Shown here: positions 1 through 13,066 of the stretch, piece after piece
How positions within the stretch are numbered: the first letter of the stretch is position 1
Layout of the letters: every line of letters begins with the position of its first letter
Source: Balanoglossus misakiensis
Lineage: Eukaryota; Hemichordata
Assembly: GCA_040954595.2 (NCBI GenBank)
Contig: CM082586.2
Coordinates: forward strand, 8,246,001-8,310,000
Direction of reading: 5' to 3'
DNA: 64,000 bases
Translations under genes and position numbers: made by a program
Notes under the pieces: model-generated
Told to the model about the DNA's origin: nothing
The model's input: the letters and a program-made list of their open reading frames with translations, nothing else
The model's database searches: none

Positions 1-2084
1 AGGTGTGATGTACCGGTATACAGATGACTGTTTGCTCTTTTAAGGATAACATTGACACAAGTGTGTATATTTTTCACTTGGTTTAAATGCAGTAAATCTC
101 ACCACAACATTTTCTATATTGCCTGTTTTGTGATGATGAAGGAGATCAGGGTGAATATGACACCTCAATGAATGCTGACGTTTCAGGTTTTGGATTGTCT
201 CCAATGGACAGTGATTCTGACATCAGTGATAGTGACATCTGTGAAATGGCTGGAGGGATTCAACCTGTACCATCTACATCTACCCCCTTTCAGATTTAGT
301 ACACATATTTCTATGGCTTTATATACAAACATTGTCTCCATCCTTTGTTCATATATACCAGTCATTTGCTGGAAGAGAGTTCAAATTATGGGCCCAGGTG
401 GTGTTGTGTATTCTTGCTGGACACATACCCACCCAATATTTGACACTATGGCATCGTATTGGTGAGGTACGACTGTCATGACAATGACTGACATAATATC
501 ATCCAATAACCCCAGTAACACCAAGCTGGGCAAGACTATGTTTGACCTCTACCAGTCCACCTTAGACAAGATGCAATGTTTACACACCCTTTGGGTTCAG
601 GGTAGTGAGAATGTGATTTTAAGAAAGAAGTAGAGAACCATACGCAGACTAGTTAGTGTATTGGGATGATCCCAGAAAACTCTTTGGTAAATCAGTCCTC
701 CAACGTTAACAGTGTTTTGATGATGACCATGCATGTCCCCAGTGGTAGGTATACGAAGCCAAAGTTATATAATTTCTTTAAATTCCTTAGCAACTACCCG
801 TAAATATCAAATTAAACACCGTATGTTGATACACCAGATGACATTTATGAATTTGATTTGTTATCTAATTTCAAGAAGGGGGACTTAATAATTAAAGAGT
901 AAAGGGGCTAGTGCAATGTATTTAAAACCAGACAATGTATACAAAAGTGCTGAGATTCATGACAGTTAAATTTCTCATTTTATTTGATTTCCGCATTTGC
1001 CAGAATCCATATGACTCCGTCTGACTTGTAAATTGTAATAAATGTACAAATTTCTGACATGAGTTGCATATATAATATAGTGATATTCAATTTTATACAC
1101 AGGATGGAAGACCAAAAGAGTAATCTGACCTTTAACCTGCTGGCATTCAAATGCAACAAAATTGTATGAAAAAAGATATGAAAACATTAACATTTACCAC
1201 TTCTTTACCACATACCGGTAATTGGACTGCGGAGTTGGTTTTATTAGAGAGAATGTTTACTTTTTATTTAGTCAGCATTTATAAGAAGTCATCATTTCAA
1301 AATGAAGGACTACATCATGTATCTCATTAGGCATTGGTCCATATGTAATTTTTGTGAAGGCAGCAATTCTGTGCATCTTTTATTTGATGATCCCCATTCG
1401 CCCACTCCAAAGGATCTTGAACATGGCCGTAGAGACACTTAAAAAAAAGACTAAGTGTAAAAATATATGAACATCTAAGTCTTAATTCAGACATTCCAAA
1501 AGAAAAGTGGATATTATTCCTGGCTGAACATGCAAACAAACGATATCTAGCAAAACTTCTCCCCATGGAGTTAAATTTATTACAACAATTTCCTGCTCAT
1601 ACATACATTTTTTTCACTGTAATCTGTTGATGGACTTGATTGATTGCAATATGAGAGGAAAGACAATTTGTGAGTTAGAGCTATGCACCTCCATAGTTAG
1701 GGTTATACTCCATCATGTTGATTTATCTCTGTACACGTGTTGTCACTTATGCTCTACAATATCCATTTTTCAGACCGATCAGCATAGAACACCACAACAA
1801 AATTGGGAAGTTGGAAGAAAGGTTTCCGGTGGCTACAAAGGAGTTAAAGCCGAGTTCATGGAAAATAGAGAACAGAGGCAAACTTTCCAGTATACGCAGA
1901 AATGTGCATTGAAGAAAAAAGTAGGTTTATTTTTTCAAATCGGAAAACGTACTTTTCAAATTATATGCCCGCCCTCACATGAAATGCCCACAGAAAATAA
2001 TAAAGATGGTCGTTGAGGTCACACTTGCACAAATGGAGGCCATTGGGAATCTCAGTTGCCATAGGGCAAATGCTTGTTTATATT
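1..2084. other. Non-coding stretch with no recognised gene
   Basis: No convincing exon or RNA gene was seen. The reading frame that ends at the stop at 297-299 is rich in Asp, Ser and Glu (DSDSDISDSDI near 205-240), which is the kind of acidic tract found at the N-terminus of some DDE transposases and many nuclear proteins, but nothing further supports a function. Another short open frame runs from about 478 to 632. Both may be fragments of an old transposon. Confidence 0.5.
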
Positions 2085-2700
2085 ATTCATCCCTGACTGT
2101 CATCCCTGATGGAGCTATCGTTTGTTCACTCGTACAGGTATTTGGGCGTCTTAATAACCAGCTCTTTTGTTGATGATGGCGACATTAAGAGACAAATGCG
2201 TTTACTGTATATTCATGGCAACTTTCTGTTTCAGTTTAGAAGATGGCGCACTGTTCCACACAGGTGAAAACCAGACTATTTAAGTCATTTTGCACAAATT
2301 TATACTGCTGTCAGCTCTGGACAAACTTCACTAAGTACTCCCTTCACAAAAATTTGTGTGGCCTACAATAATTGTTTCAGGCGATGTAGTATTAGTACCA
2401 TGTTTGTCGTTCACAACGTACTGTCTTTTGGTGAGCAATTGCGTAAAGGTGTATTTAATTTTATGAACAAAATCAAGAACTCTGAGAATCTATATATTAA
2501 GAATATTTATGCTTGTACATATATTGATTCACTACAGTGCAGACACTGGTGGAAAATGTTATACTTATTATTGTACTTATTAACTTTGTGTGTATCTGTG
2601 ACATTTATTTTTATATGTATATATATACATATATATCATTTTTTTTTCTATGGGCCTGGAGCCTGATTCAAATAAATAAATAAATATATATATATAATAA
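2085..2700 (+). mobile_element. Decayed 3' end of a non-LTR retrotransposon (LINE), plus strand
   Basis: Conceptual translation in shifting frames gives a series typical of the region after the reverse-transcriptase palm in LINE ORF2 proteins. HSYRYLGVLITSS and DDGDIKRQMRLLYIHGN come from about 2130-2230. CSTQVKTRLFKSFCTNLYC and LWTNFTKYSLHK follow in another frame from about 2250-2350. RCSISTMFVVHNVLSFGEQL then VFNFMNKIKNSENLYIKNI come in a third frame from about 2380-2510. At least two frameshifts and several stops show that it is dead. It ends in an AT-rich 3' UTR and an (AAAT)n tail at about 2668-2685, as expected for target-primed insertion. The catalytic palm and endonuclease are absent, so it is 5'-truncated. 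It differs in sequence from the LINE at 18.8-21.0 kb, so it is probably a different family. The clade is not assigned. Confidence 0.75.
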
Positions 2701-3159
2701 ATGCCTCAGACAGGATGACTGAAACCGGTGAAAATCACCTATACAATGTGTCACCCAAAAATGAAAAATTTACATGGGAAAGAAAACAAACACAAATGTT
2801 ACAATAAAAAGAAACAAAAATACAGCATAAAAAAGAGCTTATAAAAACAGATAAACATCTATATTGGTCTACACCTGCTAATCAGTGGGATAAAGAATGT
2901 ATCTTGATGCAGCTCTTTAGATTTTTTAAATTTTAACTAAGTTACAACTAGACTGGGCTGCCCAAACAACTCTTGCATACACCACAGGGCTACACAGTAG
3001 AGACAGATAAATAGTGTTTTGGTGTGACATTTGTAGCCACAAGTGTATTTTATCATGCCAAGTAATCTATTAGATTTCATGCAAATACTGACAATACGAG
3101 CGTTCCAATTCAGATCGATAGTGAGATCAAAACAAAATCAAAGTCATTTTTAATTGGAA

Positions 3160-3850
3160 ACTAGCCGATAAAAATGAACGACACAGCGCAAAGACGTGTG
3201 AAAGTCTCCCAAGTCTGCAAATGAGGCCGCACCTTTCGTACGGGGGAACCCTCACTACAAACTGCCTCCAAGTTGGCCATGGCGGAGAGACCTAAACACA
3301 CACGTCCCGGAATGTGCAGGACCCAACACTCACTCGGAAAATTCACTCAATACATTCTCAGGCGAGTATGAACCCAGACGGACCGGACCCAAACGTCACA
3401 CTAAAATCCCGACACATTTTTGTCACAAAACCTCTGGCCGAACGGGCCACCAAGTACCGACCGGCCTCACCCAGAGAAAATCCTGTCTGTGGCAGAGCTG
3501 TGACGCGGCTCGTCGCGGACACAGCCATCCCATTCCCAGTGCCATCCGACTTCACGCCAACCCCAACCTCTAGACACGACGCCAAGGGACTCGTGACCAA
3601 GACCTCGGCTCGATCTAGTTCAACCGTCAGAGTGAATCTTTACAAGAACGACACAGGCGAGCGAGCGGCTCTCCTTCAGCTGTTCCTCCATCGAGAATCT
3701 CCCCAGCATGCAGCAGCCTCTCCCCGCCACGTGCTGCACTATCGTCATAGCAACACAACCTCGTTCGACGACAATATGATAGAGGTACATGGGCCGACCC
3801 TGAGCTAATGCTGAATCAGATTCATTCTGATCACAAAGCAAACGGCGTTT
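3160..3850. other. GC- and CpG-rich segment with an anonymous 164-codon ORF
   Basis: This segment is visibly richer in G+C and CpG than its surroundings. It contains an uninterrupted plus-strand frame from 3314 to 3808 (164 codons) and shorter open frames on the minus strand (3358-3600, 3620-3841). The + translation is basic and rich in Ser, Thr, Pro and Arg and matches no family I recognise. An ATG in strong Kozak context (gccATGGCGGAG, about 3277-3288) opens a different short frame. It could be a promoter or first exon with a CpG-rich core, an exon of an uncharacterised gene, or a chance open frame caused by high GC. I do not claim a protein. Confidence 0.25.
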
Positions 3851-4348
3851 TTCAGGGCAACCACCTCCTGTAAAAATAGTTCATCCGTTGAATAAAATTC
3901 ACATGTTTTCGATCTTACATGACGGTCACTCAGAAAGCTGTGCATGTTCATGTATCCTCTGGCGCCCGCTGTACGTGTTCAACTCTTTCATGTCACAAAC
4001 TTTCTACGACAGGTTCGGATAATCGGCGTTCGACTGTATACAGCACTATCATACTGGAACAATTAGTCTTGCTACTGCTCGTCCTTTCGTGAAATACCTA
4101 TGTTCACGCTGATTTCTGTCCTAGGTATATCTAAAACAACAGAAAAGCTGTGGTATAAATGTAATAGTAAAGTCACGTAGCGTTGTTGTTTGAAGGCCCA
4201 ACAATAAATCAAACTGCCTGGCTGTATTGTTTATAGTCGGGTAGATTTGTCAATCTGGCCGAAGCGATTCTGATCAACTCGATTGAAGCAGGAAGACACG
4301 CGCACTCCAACACGTATTAAGCTAAGTTGAAAACACCACTCTGCTGGA

Positions 4349-4458
4349 ACTACTGTGAAGGTAGTCTGGTCCCCTGCCCCAATCCCACCGCTGGGTGCGC
4401 TACGCTAAAGGGCAGCCAGCGGTGGGATTAGGGCAGGGGACCAGACTACTGTGAAGGT
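4349..4458. mobile_element. Miniature hairpin element flanked by 14-bp direct repeats
   Basis: Two arms of 34 bases (4361-4394 and 4416-4449) are reverse complements with a single mismatch, separated by a loop of about 21 bases. The same 14-mer, actactgtgaaggt, lies at 4349-4362 and again at 4445-4458, overlapping the outermost arm bases. The layout fits a small non-autonomous foldback element with its target-site duplication, although 14 bp is long for a cut-and-paste transposon. There is no coding capacity. Confidence 0.6.
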
Positions 4459-7400
4459 CCAATAGCAGGAATAGTAAACAGTGCGTATCAAGTACATGTA
4501 CGCACTTAGCGACCATCCATGGCGGTGATTTGATTCACAGCAGGGCTAGCTGCTGAGGATGTCGGTATACAAGTCACGTCGATTGTAATATCCGATTTCC
4601 CAACACTTTACCAAGATTATTTGATTGTTCACACGTTAGTCTAGAGACCATTTTAATAATGCGAACCTTGTATTTTGCAATCCACCATTATTCGTCTCAC
4701 GTTCAGTGAAGTAGCCGCACAGTACAGCGGTCCATATTCTCTAAGTAACTCAATCTAAACCCTTCCTGTTGTAGGCCTACCGTGTTTGCTTTCCTTTCTG
4801 TAAGTGTTTTTTTCAGTGCAAGTACGGTCAGTTCCGATTCAATCTCAAAATAACCTGTTGAGTTTGATGATGATCGTGCCAAACGCAGAAGAGGCCTGCG
4901 CCATTCTAACTTCAGTTCGGAGTACTTATACTGTATAAGGGACGAAGAATGGAAAGTCTGAATAAATTTGCCGTGGGTAAACGTTGACTTGTTTATCGAA
5001 AGACCGATTATAAGTTGCGGAAAATCTTAAAAACATAAGTTGTTGCCTCTCCACCTCTGCATTTATATTACGTTTTATATGTGAACTGTCGTGTAGTTAA
5101 GGTCGGACGAGGATATTGGTGTACATTCCCACAACAACAACAACAACAATCAAAACTCAACATGATGCCAATTTTCGTTTTAAAAAAATGCAAACTCTAA
5201 TGCACCTTTCTCACTGCAGCATCCGTGCTGGCATCTCATTTGAATTTATCAAAAATAGAGCTGCCAAGATATGTGTTAGAGCGACAAGATATCCCTTACA
5301 TTTTAGTTTATGATTTCAGTTATCTTTCGAATGATCTGTCAAAACATAGCGTCAGAGAACACACATTTCCCTGCTGTATGCCATTATATCGCAAAATTAC
5401 TGACGAAAGAGTTCGAAATCATCGAAAAATGATGATCAAAGGAAGTTGCAGTGTCTGAAAAGATGAAAATACCCTGAACACAAATTTCCTCACTTTCACA
5501 TCAAAGAGCCAACAGTTATTCCCACATTGTATTTCTGCCATCAACACTTGTATTACTGAAATCACAAGCGTGGCCACCATTGTGCAGTCTGTGTTATATA
5601 TTATTAATCCGTTGTTTAAGTTATGTCTTGATTATAAATTGTTTACGTGTAAGCATGGTGAGTTCAAGAGAGCATCTGTCGATCACACTCTACATTAGCT
5701 GGCTCTATAATGACTGAACCGAGAAGTGTTTCGAACTTGAGTCCATTCTCCAGAATGAATTTCAAAATACACAAATGTTCATGTACACGCACGAACCTGT
5801 GTAAAATACAAACCCACCGAAATGACAAAGTATATACATTCTCATTTGGTCAATAAACCGACGTGAGGCGGCATATGGTTATCTATTTACCTAGTTGCTG
5901 AATACGAATAAGCGTTTCATTTGAATAGTCAAGGAAACCTTTCTCTAATTATTTCAGAAATCGACCTATTTAGGCCTACGTGCTTCATATCCTGAACCAT
6001 GTATAAAGTATGGAGCGGTCGAGAATTTGATGTGGTAACGCTGATTCGATACAACTTATGGTGTCTCCGTCTTTGTTAGAGTGTGTTACAAACCTGTATT
6101 TCTCATTGCTCGTTAGTGAAGAAATAGTTTCACTGATATTGCCACATTCCTGCTTAACGTTGACCCTGAGTTATGGGCGCTTGTAGGCATGGCATGCAAC
6201 ACGATTCGCGATCATGATCGGTTGATCTTTTTCACATTCATGTACGTGATAGTAGAGACAGATTGTATATCCAGGTTTAAATTGCTAAAGTCTTGTACAA
6301 TGGTGTCAGATGTACGCCCCGTGGGATTGTTGATAGAATATTCCATATCTGATAATATGTATATCTGAACAACCCATTTGAAGAGTTGACAATGTGAACG
6401 CCAAATTGCGGTTTATGTACTTTTGGAAAATGATTTTGAATAGCCTTTTATCGGTTCAGACAATCACGTGGTTTGAAAACAGCAGCGTGCATTTACGTCA
6501 TATTTCAAAGGTGGACAGTGTCGAGTGTACGTGGCAAAGACCGTGACTGCATATACAGACTATGGCCATTTAAGTTATATCGGTAATAAATGTCTGTAGA
6601 AATATGTCGTTTTATTTATCATTAACAGAAACTCCCAGCCATCTCATCTGATCTTTACGTTGTCACCTTGTCACTCGGGCTGGTAACATTTGACTTTTAG
6701 AATTGTAGTCATTCCTGGCGCGTTGCTGAAATTACTGTCTTGTAAGTTACGACTTATTTGGTGCAAATGTCGTCGACATGTATGTAAAACTACTCAATTG
6801 AGAGTTTGGAATTTGTTGAAGAAAATTGTTGGCGACGGAAGAGAATTTTTCTTTAGTACACGTTTAAAGATTGCCCATGTCTCTTCATTCCTATACAATA
6901 AAACACGTAAATGCACGGACACCACATGGTGATGGTCTGTCGAACACGAAGGAAAGCGCTGTGCCATAGATAGTAAATAAACAGATGTGTTGATTTGATG
7001 AAAGCCTTGTGGCGTAGTTAGTAATTGAGAGGTGTCAAGAAAATGCTATCACAGGGTGCCTGACAAGGAATTTATTTTTTTAAAACCCGAAAAGAAAATG
7101 CCGCGATATCATCGATTGCACACCCTCTACATTATGTCGAATACAAGTTTCTGTAGATAAAAATTAGAAGACCTGCTAAGCGAATGAATTCCGTGCATTT
7201 CAATGTCAAATTTAATGAAACGACATATTAAGACAAGTGTATACCCCACAGCTACGAGGTAAAGTTTAATGCCACTCACGCCGTGTGAAGGTTATATTAT
7301 ATTACATGTAACTCTTTGGTGATTGAAGGAACTTATTAAAAACAAGAATCTTGTTTCTTGCTGTTTTAGACCGACACTTTCCACATGATCAGTGCTGTAC

Positions 7401-8835
7401 GAATGTAACAAAATTTGCCTTAAATTTATTGGATAAATCTCGTTCGACCCATGATTTGAAACGACCACAAACTCCGGCCATTATGTCACAGCATTTTGTT
7501 TAATATTTCTGATTTGTATACTGCTTTCCATTTTGCTCTCCTTTGAACCAATTATGGGAAAAAATCCGGCGTACCCTGACACGGAAGAATGTTTTAGCCC
7601 AGGGAGTGGATTGCTGTAGAAGAGAAAACATAAAACGAACATCTGCTGCAATTCGTAAAGAGCTCAGCGTTATTTGAATGACCATATTATGCTGGGAACT
7701 GTGTCGTGTCTTACAATCTATTAAAACTGCTGCGGTATTTACTGGCGTGTGGTGAATCGGAAGGCCGCTAATCAGGCTCTGTACATCACCTTACAGTAAG
7801 CCTTTATGATCTGCCCTGTTTTAAGCCAGTTTTTGACATGTCAGGTTTTTCCACGCAATCAAACCATGAACGAGAGGGCAAGAATGGGAATATCGCATTG
7901 ACTAAGAATTTCATCAACATCAATGACAACGATGAGATCAAAAAATTAAAAATTGCTTACTTCTGTAATGTGCACTCAGTTTTGGTCCTGATAAAACGCT
8001 AAAACTCTATGAAGCGATGATATAACAAGATCATTTAGACTCGCAATGGCGATACCGCGGTGCGCCCTAGGTTTCGGTACCAACACGCAATTACACAGAT
8101 GGAAAAAAACTAATATCTCACACTCGAAGAAATTCTATGGTAAACTTAAACAGCTGTTGAGATTACAATCCCCAAACAGTGGAGTTTAACATCCTTTATG
8201 CAAGACTCTACGCCCATGAGTGAACATTTTATCGGTATCGTGTCCTGTATAGCCTGTTTCTGATACACTTCTTGGCTGGAAGGCTGAAAATACCTTTTCA
8301 ATGAATGGTTATAATCAAATATAGTTTTACACACATCACACGTGTATCCAAAGCGATAATAATGAACATTGGGTAATCTTTCAAAACCTCACCATGGATC
8401 AAAATTACTCGCCATACGCAATTTGTGAATCCATGCAGGCGAGAAATTTGTCTAATATTACATCCATTTTCTTCTTTATAACTATGTTCAAATATAAAAG
8501 TACATTGTATTTAAAAATGAACTCTGCAAATAACATCCAGTTCTATAAACATTGTACCGTATAGGTCTGCAATAGCATTTCTTTGGTAGTATTTAGGATC
8601 ATTGCGTTTATAGTTAAGAGTACACGTGGGTCAACGCGCTCGCAGAATTACACATAGATGTGTTTTTTACCAGGGTGCGTCCGACGCTTTCGAATCTCAC
8701 TTTTTTATTGTATAGATGATGCAGTACTTGGAAGCTTAATGGCTTTAATATATCGTATAACATTAACGGTGTCGTCATAAAACAACCCGAATGTAGTAAA
8801 ACAGATGAAATGACCAGAGAGCAGATAGGCAGACA

Positions 8836-8910
8836 TAGAGAGAGGAGAGAGAGAGAGAGAGAGAGTTGAAGAGACAGAGAGGGGGGGGGGGAGAGAGAGG
8901 GGAGGGAGAC
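8836..8910. repeat. GA-rich microsatellite with a G run
   Basis: Imperfect (GA)n is followed by a run of G and further GA-rich sequence. The Ser/Leu-rich open frames read through it on the minus strand are a by-product of the repeat. Confidence 0.9.
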
Positions 8911-11900
8911 ATAGACACACTCGACAGTTATTTTGGGACTGTGAACAGAATAAAAGTTATAGACGTATAAAATGACATGCGTGATCAGCAGATTGTCTAT
9001 TTTTATCATTTAAAAGCCGTCGGTATAGAAAAGACTGTAGCCGATCACTTCCCATGATTGTGTGACTAAAGAAGGCCGCCGGAAGCACCGAAATGACTTG
9101 TCTGTAATAAACACAGAATCTTCATTAATATAAACAGACTTTAATAGACTCGCAATTTATTTATTGATTTGAAATCTTCAGACAAAGACACATTCGTATC
9201 AGAACTTAAAAAGACGATAATGTTATATTGAATATGCCGGAAAATACAACTTCGAATGAATACAAGCGCAGCCTATGAAGTGAATAGAGAACTGTCATAT
9301 TGTCGGCTTCTCTGAGTATTGAAACATCTATCTTCATATATTGCGGTACATCTAACCAATTCGATGCGAATAATATTGGTATTCAAGTGAACATTAGCAA
9401 ATTCAACAATAGATTTTGCAAGCCTTTATGTCCAACACCTTGCTCCATTTTAACTCTTGTTTGTGATTTGAATTCACATATTTTGTGAGTAAATATCAGA
9501 AGAATCTAATGTCCATGCACTTAATGTGGGCATACGCAAGAATGTTACACGTTGCGGCCGCAATAAAAGGGGGGTAAGCTGATATATGTCTATATTTGTG
9601 ATTGTTTGTACCACAAACCTCAAAAAGTGTGGTCTTGTTAATGCTTTCGCATCCTGTGGCTGGCAACTATGCATCACTTAATCGTGATCACTTTCTTAGA
9701 CATCGAAATCACGTGTTGCCATAGTAAATTTTTATTTATGATTCGTGAACCAAAGACTACTGGAAACGTGATTTCTAGGCAACATCTTCCTAAGTTGAAA
9801 GATCTTGAGTGACTCATACCGTATGTGCTCGCACAAATTTGAATATACATGTACCTCTTTCACCCTGCAAGGGGCTTTTCCTTTCTGAACACCTACTGCA
9901 CATGCGCACACCAATACTTTGAAATACTCCTTTTTATCGCGAACTTAGACACTTTTAACTCAATATGCAACGGGAGTAATATAGATATATTGATAACCCT
10001 AATGATTTCCAGTCTGCACTACATAATTTTCTCATGATTGATTCAAATGATGTTTTTTGTTCATTAACTTTTGTTCGTTTCCAATACTTTTATGAAGTGT
10101 TTTATTTTAACGAACACGGGGCAAACTGTTGGTAACTAATAAAACATATAAATAAATAAAGTTGCAATTAGTATTTCGCGTGTAACAAAGTGTGGGCAAC
10201 ACTCAAATCACAGTTAAGAATCACGCTACAACTCCGATTTCAAACAACAAAAAACAGCTTCAGTTTTGCATCTGCGCATCGGGTATATAGACGCTACGAC
10301 AAATCTAAATTCTCACGTCGCTACAACTCAGTCAAAATGATAAGGAAAAGGTTGCATGTGTACTTTCAGTGAAAGCACTTTGTTGACAATTGCAGTACTT
10401 TGAACGGCCCAATTTTATATCTGCATTCCTGACTCAACTTTGCTAGGATTATAATCATTTTTCTTTCCCAATTTGTTTACCATTATAATCGTGAATCATC
10501 TAATCAATTTCATCATAAATGCCATGAAAAGAACGTGATTTCCGCGTGTTTCTGATAACTCCTGCTTTCAGAAGCCTTATCAAGGCCAATTGATATTGCC
10601 ATGTTTGTATACATGTAAAAAAATTCTACCTGTTTTTAGTTACAATAAGAACTCGTGAACATAGTTGTTGGAAATATTGATTTATTGAAATGCTGATTTG
10701 TCTTGAAATAAAGCATCATTAAAATCACGGATATCATAATACTAATTGTTGTTCATGTTGACTTCAACATATTTCCTTTCAGCATGATCATTCTGATCAC
10801 AAAGAGAATACAGCTGTAGTCACGATATCATAATACAGAACGTCAGTGCGTATTCGTATTAACACTACAAAACGTGAACAAGAAAATTAATATTCGAGAC
10901 GTATACAAGTACCTCTACCTGGCAACTTGGCATGTATTGGAGGGTTGCCATGGCAACACATGGGGATTAAAATTAGTTTTAAGGCTTGAATAGGGGCACA
11001 ATATACTATAGCTGAAGGGTGGTCAGTGATAAGAGATGATTGACAGCTCCGACGTTCTTCTGATCCTGATGATTTCATAAATAGTCCATCATAAAGTGGG
11101 AAATGAAAAGTTTCCCGGCAAGGCAAATGTGTCATCAAGCGCCGGGGTGATTGACAGGAGACAGCAAAATAGCGGTGCATTAATACCACCATCAGTGTGA
11201 ATTAAACATCGCTTTATTGTGTGTGACACTAATTACCCCCGTGACTACATGCACAATTACTGGCACTTTGATTGCCTGCAGTAAAAAGCCACATTGTGAA
11301 TTCTACGCGGATTCCCAAGTAGCGTCTGGCCATTGTCTGCCATTGTACAATGGTTACATTGGATAGAGCATTCAGGTTCTACTCAACTGACAGTGTGTGC
11401 TTACAAGATAACAAAGTTACCCGGTCGGCTTTGACAACGGACAACCCTTGAACTTTTTGGTTAAAATCTTTGTGCAAGATCACTGCAGGTAAATTGGATA
11501 TTTAAATTGATCAATGGCACTCAATGAACCTTTGCATTTAGAGTTATTCGTCAGCTTCAAGTACTGCGAAGTTCGCCACGGAGATTTGTGACACGGTTTG
11601 GCGACGCTTGGTTACCAAGGCAACCCTCGGTGGTTTCTAACATCAGGCTGCGTGTGGACTGACTGTACTTCACCTGTTGATACGCATGTGTCGCAGAATC
11701 TCTCACTCAGAGAACCAGAGATGCAGTACATGTGATCGCATATTATTCTTGAAAGCAAATGGTGAACGACAGGGTAGTGTTACTGAAATTACCATAAAGT
11801 ATAGGTATATATTTTAGTTGTCATTGAGCTGTATTACAGCTATTCTCGTTTCCCTGAATTTTTGAGTTGAGACTGAGAGGCAAATGACGAATCTGATGTC

Positions 11901-12021
11901 GAATGATGGTAGTGTGATCAAATGGCAAAACTGATGTGTGACTGTACAGCTATACTGATCTCTATACAATCGACCGTCACGGTTGCCAGTCGGTATGAAG
12001 GGATAATAACGCAATTGATTT

Positions 12022-12034
12022 GGCAGAGAGAGAA

Positions 12035-12070
<36 letters not shown>

Positions 12071-12094
12071 CTAAAGACAGAGGGAGAGAGAGTG
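12022..12094. repeat. (GA)n / (ACAG)n compound microsatellite
   Basis: GA-rich sequence runs into about eight ACAG units (12040-12070) and then back to GA-rich sequence. It lies about 750 bases upstream of exon 1A. Confidence 0.9.
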
Positions 12095-12820
12095 TACAAA
12101 TTCTAGATGTTGAGAGCAAACTGCTGTCACGCTGTCCAATCAACGCAAAGACCCAGTGATCAGTTACAGTGGACGAGTCCAACGTGTGTCTCCAACGTTC
12201 CATGCATTGAAACCTCTGCTGTACACTTTGGTAGCGCTATAGTTACAGCACTCCGGGTTATTTGGAAAGATCTCTAGGCTACACAGAACGATGCATTGGG
12301 TGGTCAATGCATGGATACAATTTGACAAGGACATCATTTTAGGAGATATCGTGTGAGTGTGCTTGTGACAACCTGTGGGTGCGGACAATTCTGAAATGAA
12401 AGCAGTTCAACGTACTGCTGCTCCTAGTATACCACTTACACCGACGCAGTGTGCCATCAAACTAAAGATTTCTTGAGGATCGGATTTTGCTCGACCCGAA
12501 CTTTAGGAAGGTATGTGGTATTTTCGGCTGATGCGTACAGGACATCCGGTGAACGATTTGGACAATGTGTTCTAATAGCGCAATCGATTTTCCCCAAGTT
12601 GATTATAGATGTGCGAAGGTCGTAGCACCAGTACTCAAGTGATCGGTGTATATTATGCATTCTGTATAGAGAGACAGACAGTTGCAGCAGATGTTAACGA
12701 GAGCGGCAAGCGTGCAGCTGTAACGCTCGTCCATCATCCTTTCAACGGACCAAGTATAGGCCCTACTCTACCTCTAAAGCTCCTTCGTGACATTTCAGAA
12801 AACACACCACAACAGACATC

Positions 12821-13066
12821 ATGAGACGGCACTCAAACTGCCACTCAAGTGTTTTAATTCTCGTGGCCGTGTTGGCGAACATCGTCGTTTCGGAAAAGGA
12901 TTTGCATATTTTGGGACTGTTCCCCATGACCGGCTCCTGGCCTGGCGGACAGGGACAGCGACCCGCCATCGAAATAGGCATTCAACACGTCAATCTAAAC
13001 CCAACAATTTTACCCAACTATACATTGGTACTGGATCCTTCCAATCCCGCCGACGCTGATACGTGG
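12821..13066 (+). CDS. GABA-B-type receptor, alternative or duplicated first coding exon 1A (signal peptide and start of ligand-binding domain)
   Basis: Open from the ATG at 12821 for 82 codons to a consensus donor (gtaagt at 13067), ending in phase 0. Residues 1-24 form a signal peptide (basic start, hydrophobic VLILVAVLANIVV, likely cleavage near S24). The mature start, DLHILGLFPMTGSWPGGQGQ, is the first beta-strand and loop of the GABA-B Venus-flytrap domain; W40 matches the ligand-contacting Trp of GABBR1. ILPNYTLVL matches the second strand and carries an N-glycosylation sequon. About 27 of 46 core residues are identical to exon 1B at 38451-38705. The exon's end (DPSNPADADTW) is about five residues longer than exon 1B's before the splice. 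Because both exons end in phase 0, 1A could splice to exon 2 at 53255 as an alternative first exon, or it could be the remnant of a tandem duplicate. I found no second copy of exon 2 between 13 and 38 kb. Confidence 0.8.

Larger units (their letters stand above)
3851..12820. other. Intergenic stretch upstream of exon 1A
   Basis: No coding region is supported here; open frames are short and have no recognisable motifs. Apart from the hairpin element at 4349-4458 and the microsatellites at about 8836-8910 and 12022-12094, I see only AT-rich unique-looking sequence. Any promoter for exon 1A should lie in the last few hundred bases, but no clear TATA box or initiator can be assigned. Confidence 0.5.

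Noticed and set aside
100-300. Acidic DSDSDISDSD frame as a transposase N-terminus
   Set aside because: Composition alone is not evidence; no catalytic or DNA-binding motif follows.
8614-9009. 131-codon minus-strand ORF rich in Ser and Leu
   Set aside because: It reads through a GA microsatellite; the low-complexity sequence explains the absence of stops.
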